From Methanobrevibacter sp. (GTDB taxonomy: Archaea > Methanobacteriota > Methanobacteria > Methanobacteriales > Methanobacteriaceae), in NCBI RefSeq assembly GCF_015062985.1, contig NZ_SUTI01000004.1, forward strand, positions 1 to 51,300: 51,300 nucleotides of DNA. Direction: 5' to 3'. Positions 15,359-22,933 of the stretch are shown in pieces. The number at the start of each line of letters is the position of its first letter. The first letter of the stretch is position 1. The translations under genes were made by a program, and so were the position numbers. The notes beneath the pieces are model-generated. The model saw nothing but the letters and a program-made list of their open reading frames with translations. It did not search any database and was not told where the DNA came from.

Positions 15359-15860
15359 AGTGAATCCTGCTTTCATCAAACTTGTCCATGAACTTGTTTT
15401 CCCATCCGTCGGCAGGATAACCCAAGGTAATCACGCAAAATGGGACATGGTCAACATTATCCAAGTTAAACAGATCAGCTACCTTTTCCATTGTATCCTC
15501 TGTAGGTGCAACACCATTCCAAAGACCGCCCAAACCCAGATTGACTGCTTCAAGCAACATGTTTTCAGCTGCTGCTGACATATCCTGCTGCCAATGGGCC
15601 TTATAGAATGCCCTTTCGATATTGGCTACAAGCAAAATTGCAACAGGTGCTGTTTTGACTCTAGGTTTTATTTCAGACAATTTCAAAAGAGTTTCCTTAT
15701 TTTTGATGACTACAAACTCCCAGGGTTCGGCGCCAAGTCTTGATCCTGGCGCTTGCATTCCAGCCTTTAGGATTTTTAAAATATCATCATCATCGACTTC
15801 CTTATCCTGATATACACGGATACTTCTTCTGGTATTAATTATTTCTTCAAAATCAGACAT
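15345..15860 (-). CDS. Nitroreductase-family flavoprotein (second copy type)
   Basis: FMN oxidoreductase of 171 aa. It starts MSDFEEIINTRRSIRVYQD, the typical helix with the arginines that hold FMN; AGMQAPGSRLGAEPWEF near 34-50 and GLGGLWNGV near 110-118 line the flavin. Start at 15860 is preferred because the minus-strand TATA at 15897-15904 predicts a transcript start near 15875, downstream of the ATG at 15884. Overlaps the MalY-type gene, so both are made together; a joint substrate pathway is possible. Diverges from the protein at 1210-1710 in its middle part, so they are not recent duplicates. Confidence 0.87.
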   Translation of the reverse strand: MSDFEEIINTRRSIRVYQDKEVDDDDILKILKAGMQAPGSRLGAEPWEFVVIKNKETLLKLSEIKPRVKTAPVAILLVANIERAFYKAHWQQDMSAAAENMLLEAVNLGLGGLWNGVAPTEDTMEKVADLFNLDNVDHVPFCVITLGYPADGWENKFMDKFDESRIHYEEY

Positions 15861-15881
15861 ATTTTTAAATAATATCTTTAT

Positions 15882-15905
15882 CATATAAATAATTAGTTTA
15901 TATAA
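15882..15905. promoter_or_regulatory. Overlapping divergent promoters of nitroreductase and DUF308 genes
   Basis: TATAAATAA near 15884-15892 suits the plus-strand gene (ATG 15921), and TTTATATAAA near 15896-15905 read on the minus strand suits the nitroreductase (ATG 15860). The two elements lie only about 10 bp apart, so polymerase binding to one could hinder the other. Confidence 0.45.
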
Positions 15906-15920
15906 ACGGAGGTGAAATTA

Positions 15921-16406
15921 ATGAATAATGAAAAAGCCACAGGAATATTCTTTCTTATTATCGGTTTGATATTTATTTTATTCCCAATGTTTTCAACAGG
16001 ATTGGTTTCAATAATTGTTGGTTTAAGTTTAGTGTTCTTCGGTATTTCCGCAGCATTAATGGGATATAACTTAAAAGATGAGCAAAAAGAAGTTGCAATA
16101 GCTATTATCATTATTGGAATTATATCAATCATTCTAGGATTGCTATTCATATTCTACATTAATGCCATATCATTCCTTGTTGCTTTCCAATTCTATATTG
16201 TCGGATTCATAATGATAGTATTCGGAATAACAGGATTAACATCAAAAGTAACCAAGATTTCAAACTTCACATCAATACTTGTCCTATTGATGGGTATTGT
16301 TGCAATCGCTCTTGGAGTATTTGCGGCTAACAACCCAATATACCTTGCAATCATCATCGGTATCGTCTTGATACTTGAAGGTATCGCATATCTTCTTGAT
16401 GACTAG
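15921..16406 (+). CDS. DUF308/HdeD-family membrane protein
   Basis: A 161-aa polytopic membrane protein with six predicted helices arranged as three hairpins, each with a Gly-rich turn (for example IIVGLSLVFFGISA and IIGIVLILEGIAYLL), the pattern of HdeD/DUF308 proteins. In bacteria HdeD is linked to acid resistance; the function in archaea is unknown. Start at the ATG at 15921 with a near-perfect SD GGAGGTGA. The C-terminus ends LLDD. Single gene with its own hairpin terminator. Confidence 0.82.
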   Translation: MNNEKATGIFFLIIGLIFILFPMFSTGLVSIIVGLSLVFFGISAALMGYNLKDEQKEVAIAIIIIGIISIILGLLFIFYINAISFLVAFQFYIVGFIMIVFGITGLTSKVTKISNFTSILVLLMGIVAIALGVFAANNPIYLAIIIGIVLILEGIAYLLDD

Positions 16407-16432
16407 GAGCGTTTTAAAAATAGATAAAATTG

Positions 16433-16476
16433 TTGAAGTGTGAGAATTCACATCAACACACTTCAAACCTTTTTTT
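16433..16476 (+). terminator. Hairpin terminator between convergent genes
   Basis: Arms TTGAAGTGTG (16433-16442) and CACACTTCAA (16457-16466) pair perfectly over 10 bp, followed by seven T on the plus strand. It also lies directly behind the convergent gene ending at 16475 and may act on both. Confidence 0.82.
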
Positions 16477-17248
16477 AATTTTCCTGATTTTCAATAGTTC
16501 TAAAATCAATGTCGTTTTTTCCACAGAATTCTTTGATATGCTCAATGACCTCGGAAATATTGTCTTGAGAATACTCATTTTTGAAATAATACACAATCGG
16601 CTGTGCATTGGTATAAACTGTAATTACCAGATATTGGTTTTTCCAAAAGCTAACGTCCAATGTGTTATAGATTTGGATATCCCTTACAATATCACATTTA
16701 GCCTTTTTCAATGGTGTTTCATTCCCAATGCTTTTTATTTCGCTATTTTCATATTTATTTTGTAGCTTAATGAGCTTGTCCTCATCGGTTAAGACATCAT
16801 TTTGAGGTTCTATTTCAGATAGCTTATCTCTGAAAAGCCTTGCATTGTGCAGTTTTTCCTGAATCTCAGCCAATTCCTTTTCAAGCTGCTTTTCATCCTC
16901 AAGCAGGGAATTGATGAATGCTTCAGATCCGTTGTTGAAGTTTTCATAGATTTCCAGAACATCTCTTGGAGATAATATGGAACTGTTTTTGAAGAATTCC
17001 TTGGTGTGAGGTTTTACACGAATGCTTAAAGGCTTTAGGTTTTCTTTTCTGGATTTTTTATCAAAGAATTCCTCTGCAAAATCATTACCCCTTTTGTGAA
17101 GAGCATGCATCCTGGATGTAAACATTTTTTCAAACTCTTCACGGGTCATATCCTCTGGAAAATTGAATTCAAATTCGCCGGGAGTATAGTATCCCCCGAA
17201 TCTTTCGTTTCCAAATTCAAATCTTCTATTTCTTTTTTGTTCTGTCAT
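16475..17248 (-). CDS. Unknown cytoplasmic coiled-coil protein
   Basis: I do not recognise this 257-aa protein. The N-terminus (1-40) is rich in Phe, Gly and Arg (NRRFEFGNERFGGYY). Residues about 70-105 (LSIRVKPHTKEFF ... LSPRDVLEIYENF) resemble a short DNA-binding or dimerisation module in which a beta strand precedes two helices, reminiscent of ribbon-helix-helix proteins. Residues 115-145 are a Glu/Lys coiled coil (DEKQLEKELAEIQEKL) and the rest is a mixed alpha/beta domain with three aromatic strands. SD GGATGTGAT precedes the ATG. The promoter is filled with TGTATACA-type palindromes, so it may be autoregulated (inference). Confidence 0.6.
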   Translation of the reverse strand: MTEQKRNRRFEFGNERFGGYYTPGEFEFNFPEDMTREEFEKMFTSRMHALHKRGNDFAEEFFDKKSRKENLKPLSIRVKPHTKEFFKNSSILSPRDVLEIYENFNNGSEAFINSLLEDEKQLEKELAEIQEKLHNARLFRDKLSEIEPQNDVLTDEDKLIKLQNKYENSEIKSIGNETPLKKAKCDIVRDIQIYNTLDVSFWKNQYLVITVYTNAQPIVYYFKNEYSQDNISEVIEHIKEFCGKNDIDFRTIENQEN

Positions 17249-17261
17249 TTATATCACATCC

Positions 17262-17351
17262 TTTTTGTATTACAAAAAAGAATTTTGTATACAAATAAAT
17301 ATTGTGAAGAGGTAGTATATAAATGTATTCATTTTTAAAAAATGTATACAT
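17262..17351. promoter_or_regulatory. Cluster of four palindromic operator-like sites
   Basis: Four related inverted repeats: TTTTTGTA-T-TACAAAAA (17262-17278, perfect 8-bp arms), TTTGTATACAAA (17284-17295, perfect), AAATGTATTCATTT (17321-17334, one mismatch pair) and ATGTATACAT (17342-17351, perfect). The common core is TGTATACA. A minus-strand TATA (TTTATATA, 17316-17323) lies between them, so site 3 overlaps the BRE/TATA, site 2 the predicted transcript start and site 1 the leader of the gene starting at 17248. This is the layout of a repressor site array. Confidence 0.6.
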
Positions 17352-17377
17352 AAAAATTTTAAAAAAATAATTGGATT

Positions 17378-17983
17378 TTACTGGCTTAAATCAGCACCAA
17401 TTTCAAAAGTTTTCTCTAAATCCCTGGCAAACTGATCTTCTTTAGATTTAATGGAATCCTCATCCATATTAGCATAATCATTTTTGCTTATCTTATTGAA
17501 AGAATCAACGACAACTTTTCCATTCAGCATCTTAAGAACATCTTCAGACTGCTTGAGATGGGGTCTGACGGACTTTTCAAAATAATCCTTAGGATAGTTT
17601 ATGGTATAGAACAGCCCTACATTTACCTTGCCCTTGAACTTGTTTCCTGTCTTATATGAAACGATGCAATATATCATCCTTTCAAGCAAAGCCATATAAT
17701 GGCTTGAAGGACTTGAAAAGAAAATTGGAGCCCCAACCAAAAGGCAATCAGCATTCAGAATCTCTTCAATCAGTGGAGAAAGCTCATCTTTCCAATAACA
17801 TTTGCATGTGTCCTCATCATTTTTACATATCCTGCAAATCCTGCATCCGGACAAATCCAATTTATACAAATCAACATATTTTACATCTGCACCAACCGAT
17901 TCAGCACCTTTCATGGCTGACTGCATCAATTGTGCATTATGCTCCTTTCTTTTAGGATCAGCATTTATTACAACAGTCTTCAT
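17378..17983 (-). CDS. Iron-sulfur flavoprotein / flavodoxin-fold NAD(P)H oxidoreductase
   Basis: A 201-aa protein with the flavodoxin-like fold that binds FMN: N-terminal strand VVINADPKRKEHNAQL and the loop LVGAPIFFSSPSSHYMALLE (about 80-99). A compact cysteine cluster GCRICRICKNDEDTCKC (about 46-62) fits the Cys-x2-Cys-x2-Cys-x(n)-Cys motif of methanogen iron-sulfur flavoproteins, which carry a 4Fe-4S cluster beside FMN. It overlaps the upstream paralogue by ATGA and is colinear with it over its whole length. Role likely electron transfer or O2/H2O2 defence (family knowledge; specific substrate unknown). Confidence 0.8.
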   Translation of the reverse strand: MKTVVINADPKRKEHNAQLMQSAMKGAESVGADVKYVDLYKLDLSGCRICRICKNDEDTCKCYWKDELSPLIEEILNADCLLVGAPIFFSSPSSHYMALLERMIYCIVSYKTGNKFKGKVNVGLFYTINYPKDYFEKSVRPHLKQSEDVLKMLNGKVVVDSFNKISKNDYANMDEDSIKSKEDQFARDLEKTFEIGADLSQ

Positions 17984-18612
17984 TTTGACAGCTCCGCTCC
18001 AATCTCAAAAGCCTTTTCCAGGTCTTTTGGAAACTGCAAAATCCATTGCTTTTCTTTTAATTCCTGTGAAAACCCTGCCATGTTGAATTTTGAGTAATCG
18101 CTAACCTGTATAGTGTCACAAACAGGATAGGTTACAATTTCACCATTCAAGAATGAAAACAGATATTCAGTAGTTGCCAGGCTGTCCTTCATGGAATTTT
18201 CATAAAATTCGATTGGAGCGTTCATGGTGTAGAATATTCCGACATTGACCTTGCCTGTGAAATAGCTGGATCCGTCATCATAAGACATTATGCAGAAAAT
18301 AAGCCTTTCGATTAATGCCCTGAATTGACTTGTAGGCTGGCCGAAGTAAATCGGTGAGCCTATTAAAAGACAGTCTGCATCCAGAATCTTATCTATTACC
18401 TCTGTCAAATCATCTCTCCAATAGCACTTGCCCTTAGTCTTCTCTTTCAATTTGCAGGCAAGGCAGCTTCTGCAGCCTGTATAGACCAAATCATATAAAT
18501 TGAAATATTCAGTTTCGGCACCAACAGACTCAGCACCCTTTTGAGCGGACTGCATGATTTCTGCAGTGTTCCATGTTTTTCTTGGACTCGCATTAATGAC
18601 AATTGTTTTCAT
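17980..18612 (-). CDS. Iron-sulfur flavoprotein / flavodoxin-fold oxidoreductase, tandem paralogue
   Basis: A 210-aa paralogue of the next gene, with the same order of motifs: VINASPRKTWNTAEI (FMN phosphate loop), cysteine cluster GCRSCLACKLKEKTKGKC (about 46-63) and LIGSPIYFGQPTSQFRALIE (about 82-101). The spacing before the last cysteine is longer than in its neighbour and one extra Cys is missing, so cluster properties may differ. Both start with charged residues and end in similar FEIGAELSK / FEIGADLSQ tails, indicating tandem duplication. The two overlap by 4 nt and are one unit. Confidence 0.8.
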   Translation of the reverse strand: MKTIVINASPRKTWNTAEIMQSAQKGAESVGAETEYFNLYDLVYTGCRSCLACKLKEKTKGKCYWRDDLTEVIDKILDADCLLIGSPIYFGQPTSQFRALIERLIFCIMSYDDGSSYFTGKVNVGIFYTMNAPIEFYENSMKDSLATTEYLFSFLNGEIVTYPVCDTIQVSDYSKFNMAGFSQELKEKQWILQFPKDLEKAFEIGAELSK

Positions 18613-18666
18613 AATAATAGATTAAAATAAGAGTTATATATTATTTTTTAAAATTTTAAATTATTT

Positions 18667-18707
18667 AAAAAAAAAAGATAAAATTTGAAGCTATTTTTTA
18701 GCTTCAA
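18667..18707 (-). terminator. Terminator of serS
   Basis: Arms TTGAAGCTA (18685-18693) and TAGCTTCAA (18699-18707) form a 9-bp hairpin containing the stop codon; on the minus strand ten T follow after a short spacer. Confidence 0.82.
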
Positions 18708-19968
18708 TAACTGTTTTTCCATTCATGTAAGGGACTAACACTTCAGGAACTTTAACACTACCATCAGCCTGCTGATAGTTTTCTAGAATACAGCACATAG
18801 TTCTCTCGGTTGCAATTGCGGTACTGTTTAATGTGTGCAGGGTTTGTGCATCACCGGAGCCTGCCCTTCCAACACGTGTTTTGGTTTTACGTGCCTGATA
18901 ATCCTTACAGTTTGTGCATGAAACCAATTCACGGTAAGTGCCTGAACCAGGGAACCATGCTTCCAAATCATATTTGATGGCAGCATTATCATTCAATGCT
19001 GATGATACGATAGCTATAATCTGATATGGAAGGCCTAATTTCTGATAGATTCCTTCTGTAACTTCCATCAGCTTGTCATGCTGATTTTTGGAATCGTCCG
19101 GATTTGAGAAAATGAACTGTTCGATTTTTTCGAACTGATGAACCCTGAATATTCCAAGAGTATCCTTTCCGTGGGATCCTGCCTCTTTTCTAAAGCAGGT
19201 TGAAAGTGCGCAGTATCTTAAAGGCAAATCATCCGGATTGATGATTTCATCCCTGTGAAGTGCGGCCAGGGTTTGCTCTGCAGTTGCAATCAGGAAGAGA
19301 TCCTCATTTTCAACTTTGTATAATGTTTCTTCAAATTCGCCCAATTCGGAGGTTTCCGCTGCAACTTCACCTTTTACAAAGAACGGTGTCTGCATCGGAA
19401 TGTATCCTTCTCCTTCAAGTTCGGAAAGTGCAAATTGAATCAAAGCAAGGTTCAAGTGTAGGATATCTCTTTTCAAGTAGTAGAAACGGGCTCCTGCGAT
19501 TTCTGCAGCAGTCTCAAGGTCTGCTCCATCAATTTTATTGATTAAATCAACGTGATTCAATGCTTCGAAATCGAACTCGGGCTTTTCGCCGAATGTCCTG
19601 ACCACTACATTGTCGTCTTCTGTGTCTGAAATAGGAACATCCTCATCAATGATGTTTCCAACCTTATATCTGTACTCATCCCTGAGCTCAAGATATTCAG
19701 CGTTTTTGGCTGTCAGCTCTTTAATTTCTGCAGCGACCTCTTTGGAACGTTTGATGACTTCTTCCAAATTGCCTTCTTCTTTTGCTTTTTTGAATGATTT
19801 GGATAATTTATTTTTCTCGGATCTTAAAGAATTAAGTTTTCTTTCACCTTCTCTCCATAAGGCGTCATATTCTATTACCTTTTCTACATTTTCTGTATCT
19901 CTAAATCTCTTCTTTTCAGAGTCTATAACGATTTCAGGATTTTCTCTGAATAATTTTATATCTAACAA
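18691..19968 (-). CDS. serS: Seryl-tRNA synthetase (bacterial/common type)
   Basis: Class II synthetase of 425 aa that charges tRNA-Ser (and tRNA-Sec where present). The N-terminal antiparallel coiled-coil arm that grips the long variable arm spans about 30-100 (LRSEKNKLSKSFKKA...), followed by the catalytic core. Motif 2 is CFRKEAGSHGKDT near 258-270 and motif 3 GSGDAQTLHTLNSTAIATER near 370-389. It is the common type, not the rare methanogenic type with a zinc site. Translation begins at a TTG with AGGGGAC upstream. Gene product ends inside the terminator hairpin. Confidence 0.95.
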   Translation of the reverse strand: MLDIKLFRENPEIVIDSEKKRFRDTENVEKVIEYDALWREGERKLNSLRSEKNKLSKSFKKAKEEGNLEEVIKRSKEVAAEIKELTAKNAEYLELRDEYRYKVGNIIDEDVPISDTEDDNVVVRTFGEKPEFDFEALNHVDLINKIDGADLETAAEIAGARFYYLKRDILHLNLALIQFALSELEGEGYIPMQTPFFVKGEVAAETSELGEFEETLYKVENEDLFLIATAEQTLAALHRDEIINPDDLPLRYCALSTCFRKEAGSHGKDTLGIFRVHQFEKIEQFIFSNPDDSKNQHDKLMEVTEGIYQKLGLPYQIIAIVSSALNDNAAIKYDLEAWFPGSGTYRELVSCTNCKDYQARKTKTRVGRAGSGDAQTLHTLNSTAIATERTMCCILENYQQADGSVKVPEVLVPYMNGKTVIEAKK

Positions 19969-20037
19969 TATTTTGTCCCCTAAAATATTTTATACAAATA
20001 TAAATATGAATTTCTTATTTTTTAAAGTTAATGTATT

Positions 20038-20071
20038 AAAAAAAGTAGTTTTTAGAGTTCAAAGAACTCTA
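20038..20071 (-). terminator. Terminator of the hxlR-type gene
   Basis: Arms TAGAGTTC (20053-20060) and GAACTCTA (20064-20071), 8 bp with a 3-nt loop; on the minus strand AAAACTAC and seven T follow, before the serS leader. Confidence 0.75.
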
Positions 20072-20084
20072 ATGTGCATTTCGC

Positions 20085-20456
20085 CTATAATAATTTTTCT
20101 CTGAAAACTGATTTCAGCTCGGTTTTGGTTTGATCTGTGTAGTTTTCATTGTCTACACTGAATATTGCCATTTCATAGATTATCTTGTTTAATGCCCTGC
20201 CCTTTTCAGTCAGGTAATACCTTACATTCTTTTTATCGTATTTGTCGGCTATACGTTTAATTAACCCATTATCCTCCATTTCCTTAAGGCAACTGCTTAA
20301 TACCCTGTTGGACAAGTTAGGTTTGTCTTCTTTAAATTCATGGAAACGAGTTTTTCCAAAAAACAAATCATTGATGATCTGTACGACCCATTTTTTTCTT
20401 ATTAGCTGAATCACATTATCTATTGGGAAATTTCTCAATTGATTATTGACATTCAT
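20085..20456 (-). CDS. HxlR-family winged-helix transcription regulator
   Basis: DNA-binding protein of 123 aa. The winged helix spans about 14-95: RKKWVVQIINDLFFGKTRFHEF, then the recognition part NLSNRVLSSCLKEMEDNGLI, followed by a wing KKNVRYYLTEKGRAL, the hallmark sequence of the HxlR (MarR-related) group. There is no conserved redox cysteine near the N-terminus (contrast with the HypR type, which uses one), so a ligand or other signal is likely. SD GGAGGGG precedes the ATG. The promoter contains a palindrome at the predicted transcript start, consistent with autoregulation. Target genes unknown; serS is unlikely. Confidence 0.88.
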   Translation of the reverse strand: MNVNNQLRNFPIDNVIQLIRKKWVVQIINDLFFGKTRFHEFKEDKPNLSNRVLSSCLKEMEDNGLIKRIADKYDKKNVRYYLTEKGRALNKIIYEMAIFSVDNENYTDQTKTELKSVFREKLL

Positions 20457-20474
20457 GAAAACCCCTCCAATAAT

Positions 20475-20513
20475 TTAAGTTCTTAATAATAATTATTTTT
20501 TATATATATAAAG
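20475..20513 (-). promoter_or_regulatory. Promoter and palindrome of the hxlR-type gene
   Basis: On the minus strand CTTTATATATATAAAAAA (20496-20513) is a strong TATA; about 25 nt downstream lies TTAAG-AA-CTTAA (20475-20486), an inverted repeat at the expected transcript start. Position suits an autorepressor site. Confidence 0.5.
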
Positions 20514-20920
20514 TTTACTGTCATGGTGAGCAAATGGTTACCAAAAGCTTTTAAATAGGATTTACCTAATTTTGTAGTGAAAGCGCAATATTGCACTTTC
20601 TAAGAGATGGCTAAATCAAAAAATTATGAATGAACATGGTCCACCATTTTCCTTCAAAAAAACATGACATATATCAATTACCATGGGATTTCAAAAGAAT
20701 TTTTTGAAAAGCATTGAGCTTACAATCCAACTTAAAAATCCCTTTAAATTAATCAAAAAATTCAAACCATCTCTATTCTTTACTATTTTTTAAGACCTCA
20801 TAAACAGGAATCCGGAAAAGTTTAAATATAAAAAATAACTATCGTTATATGATAGGTATGTTTTTGTAAAATTAATTAAAAAAATCTAAAAAAATAGAAA
20901 AAATAATATCTATCAACTGT
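20514..20920. other. Non-coding stretch with two inverted repeats, no gene seen
   Basis: No reading frame of note on either strand. A 22-nt inverted repeat GAAAG-C-GCAATATTGC-A-CTTTC lies at 20579-20600, one mismatch, about 25 nt after a TATA-like TTTTAAATA (20549-20557). A smaller one, CTATC/GATAG, lies at 20839-20855 after TTTAAATATAAAAAA. A short transcript from either point cannot be excluded. Confidence 0.4.
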
Positions 20921-20932
20921 AAATATATATAC
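20921..20932 (+). promoter_or_regulatory. TATA box of the pyridoxal kinase-like gene
   Basis: AAATATATATAC lies about 33 nt before the ATG at 20959, giving a leader of roughly 10 nt with only a weak SD (GGATTGA). Confidence 0.45.
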
Positions 20933-20958
20933 TTGTATAAAAAAACGGATTGAAAAAA

Positions 20959-21801
20959 ATGAAAGAGACAATAAAAATATTAACAATTCAGGACATATCC
21001 TGTTACGGCCAATGTTCAATAACAGTAGCACTACCGATAATTTCCGCTTTCGGTATAGAAACAGCAGTACTGCCGTCTGCAATTTTATCCACACATACCT
21101 CCGGATTTACAGGATATACAGTTAGAGACCTAACAGAAGACCTTCCTGCAATCCTAAAACACTGGGAACAAGAAGAGATATTTTTCGATGCAATATACAC
21201 AGGATTCATCGGTTCAATAGAACAGTTCGAATATATCAAAGACATCATAGACTCAAGATTAAAACCTGACGGAAAGGTATTTGTCGACCCGGCAATGGCT
21301 GACCATGGAGAATTCTACAACGGATTTGACCAAGATTTCGCTGATAAGATGGGTGAACTCTGTAAAATAGGAGATTACGTTCTTCCAAACACAACAGAAG
21401 CATGCTACCTATTGCATAAGCCTTGGAAGGAAGAGTTTACAAAAGAAGAAATGTTGGAAATTGCAAATGAGCTTTCCGAATTCACAAAAAAACACGTAAT
21501 CCTTAAAGGAGACACTCACAAAGAGGGCAAATTGGGAATGATTGTTTTGGATAAGGATGAATCATCCGAGCCAACTTTCGTATTCAATGACAAGGTGGAT
21601 CACGTATCCCACGGAACAGGCGATGTCTTCGCTTCAGCTTTCGTAGGCGCAACATTAAGCGGCAAATCACCTGAAGATTCCGCAAAGGTTGCAGGCGAAT
21701 TCACAAAAAAAGCTCTGGAAGAAACAATTGATGACCCAAGCCATAGCTATGGAGTCAAATTTGAAAGAGTAATTCCTTATATTCCGGAATTAATGAAATA
21801 A
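20959..21801 (+). CDS. Pyridoxal/pyridoxamine kinase-like (ribokinase superfamily)
   Basis: A 280-aa small-molecule kinase. It begins with a strand ILTIQDISCYGQCSITVALP typical of PdxK/PdxY, where the Ser-Cys region and a following THTSGFTGYT (about 47-56) contact the pyridoxal ring. The catalytic motif HGTGDVFASAFVGA lies near 214-227; the Asp is the general base. Expected role: salvage of vitamin B6 to PLP in the cytoplasm. The start at the ATG at 20959 is preferred to the TTG at 20950. Alternative: hydroxymethylpyrimidine kinase; the N-terminal pattern favours PdxY. Convergent with the Spx-like gene. Confidence 0.82.
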   Translation: MKETIKILTIQDISCYGQCSITVALPIISAFGIETAVLPSAILSTHTSGFTGYTVRDLTEDLPAILKHWEQEEIFFDAIYTGFIGSIEQFEYIKDIIDSRLKPDGKVFVDPAMADHGEFYNGFDQDFADKMGELCKIGDYVLPNTTEACYLLHKPWKEEFTKEEMLEIANELSEFTKKHVILKGDTHKEGKLGMIVLDKDESSEPTFVFNDKVDHVSHGTGDVFASAFVGATLSGKSPEDSAKVAGEFTKKALEETIDDPSHSYGVKFERVIPYIPELMK

Positions 21802-21817
21802 ATATTTAAAAGGAAGA

Positions 21818-22171
21818 TTATAGTAATTTTTCTTCCCATTCTTTAATTTTAAAGCCGACCAAAACAACATCATCATCACCGACTAGGATTGGCCTTTTTA
21901 CAAGCATTCCGTCAGTGGCAAGAAGATCCAGCTGTTCATCTTCGGACATGTCCGGAAGCTTATCCTTTAATTTTAATTCCCTATACTTCATGCCGCTGGT
22001 GTTGAAAAATCTTTTAAGAGGCAAATCAGACATTCCCCACCATTCGCGCAATTCTTCTGAAGAGGGATTATCATCTATGATATGCCTTGATTCATATTCA
22101 ATACCGTGTTCGTCAAGCCAGTTTTTAGCTTTTCTGCATGTTGAGCATTTAGGATAATTTACGAATAACAT
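21818..22171 (-). CDS. ArsC/Spx/YffB-family thioredoxin-fold protein
   Basis: A 117-aa thioredoxin-fold protein that starts MLFVNYPKCSTCRKAKNWL, with the Cys9-x2-Cys12 typical of the YffB/Spx branch. The tail has DGMLVKRPILVGDDDVVLVGF (about 86-106), containing the conserved Arg-Pro and the Gly-Phe turn of the family. Arsenate reductases of the glutaredoxin type use one Cys with an Arg triad; that is not evident here, so a thiol-redox or glutathione-independent reductase role is likelier. No SD is clear. Lies 21 nt behind the HAD gene. Confidence 0.8.
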   Translation of the reverse strand: MLFVNYPKCSTCRKAKNWLDEHGIEYESRHIIDDNPSSEELREWWGMSDLPLKRFFNTSGMKYRELKLKDKLPDMSEDEQLDLLATDGMLVKRPILVGDDDVVLVGFKIKEWEEKLL

Positions 22172-22192
22172 GATTAATACTTTGATTTCAAC

Positions 22193-22837
22193 TTAAAAAT
22201 ACTTAAGTATTTCAGACGGCTTTTCGACAACTCCCATAATATAATCACTTTCAAAGGCCTCATGATTTCCATAACCCCATTTGACAATAATGCAATCAAT
22301 TTGAGCATTTTGGGATGTTCTTATATCGGTTGATGAATCGCCGATGTATATTGTTTCCTGCCTTGATACATTAAGCTTTTCCCTTATTTTATTGACACCA
22401 CAGGGATTCGGCTTTGAAGGATAGTCCTCGTTGTGGCCTTCAATAGCTAGAAAATCTATGTCATCATAATATCTCTCAATGAACATCTTTATCGAATCGT
22501 TTTTTCTATTGGAATTTATCGAAAGCAAAACCCCCTTGTCCTGCAACTGCCTTAAGACTTCATGCACTCCGGCAAACGGCAGACTTTTTTCCTTCGGGCA
22601 ATCTGCATACAACTTTCCATAACTCTCTTTTACAATTTCGATATTGTCGGAAGTATTTTGGTCTTTCAGCATTAGAGAAACCATTTCATCAATATTTCCA
22701 CCAAGCCTCTCGACAAACTCTTCGTAAGTCAAGGCGGGAAAGCCATTGCCCGTCAATGCCTGGTTGAAACAGGCCATCACATCATCAACAGAATTGAAAA
22801 GCGTTCCATCAAAATCAAAAATTGCAAGTTTTTTCAT
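22193..22837 (-). CDS. HAD-superfamily phosphatase (phosphoglycolate phosphatase-like)
   Basis: Cytoplasmic phosphatase of 214 aa. All HAD motifs are visible: I, DFDGTLFNS (about 7-15, nucleophile Asp and acid/base Asp); II, SINSNRKND near 110; III, a Lys in PSKPNPCG near 143-150; IV, IGDSSTDIRTS near 165-175. A helical cap lies between motif I and II (about 15-80), C1-type, as in Gph/PGMB. The ATG at 22837 is preferred over an upstream TTG at 22858. Substrate not determinable; phosphoglycolate or a sugar phosphate are usual. Confidence 0.85.
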   Translation of the reverse strand: MKKLAIFDFDGTLFNSVDDVMACFNQALTGNGFPALTYEEFVERLGGNIDEMVSLMLKDQNTSDNIEIVKESYGKLYADCPKEKSLPFAGVHEVLRQLQDKGVLLSINSNRKNDSIKMFIERYYDDIDFLAIEGHNEDYPSKPNPCGVNKIREKLNVSRQETIYIGDSSTDIRTSQNAQIDCIIVKWGYGNHEAFESDYIMGVVEKPSEILKYF

Positions 22838-22933
22838 GTTATCATTTATGTTATTCAATCAATTTATGGTTTTCATCATTCAACGATACTTTTAAATAGT
22901 ATCAAAGCACAATATATACACAAGGTGATAACT

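Noticed and set aside
19610..20104. Open frame on the plus strand at the 5' side of serS
   Set aside because: Ser/Leu-rich antisense shadow of the serS coiled coil; also crosses the hxlR terminator.
20800..20958. Possible riboswitch ahead of the pyridoxal kinase-like gene
   Set aside because: Only a 5-bp hairpin is visible, and a close TATA box leaves a leader of about 10 nt.
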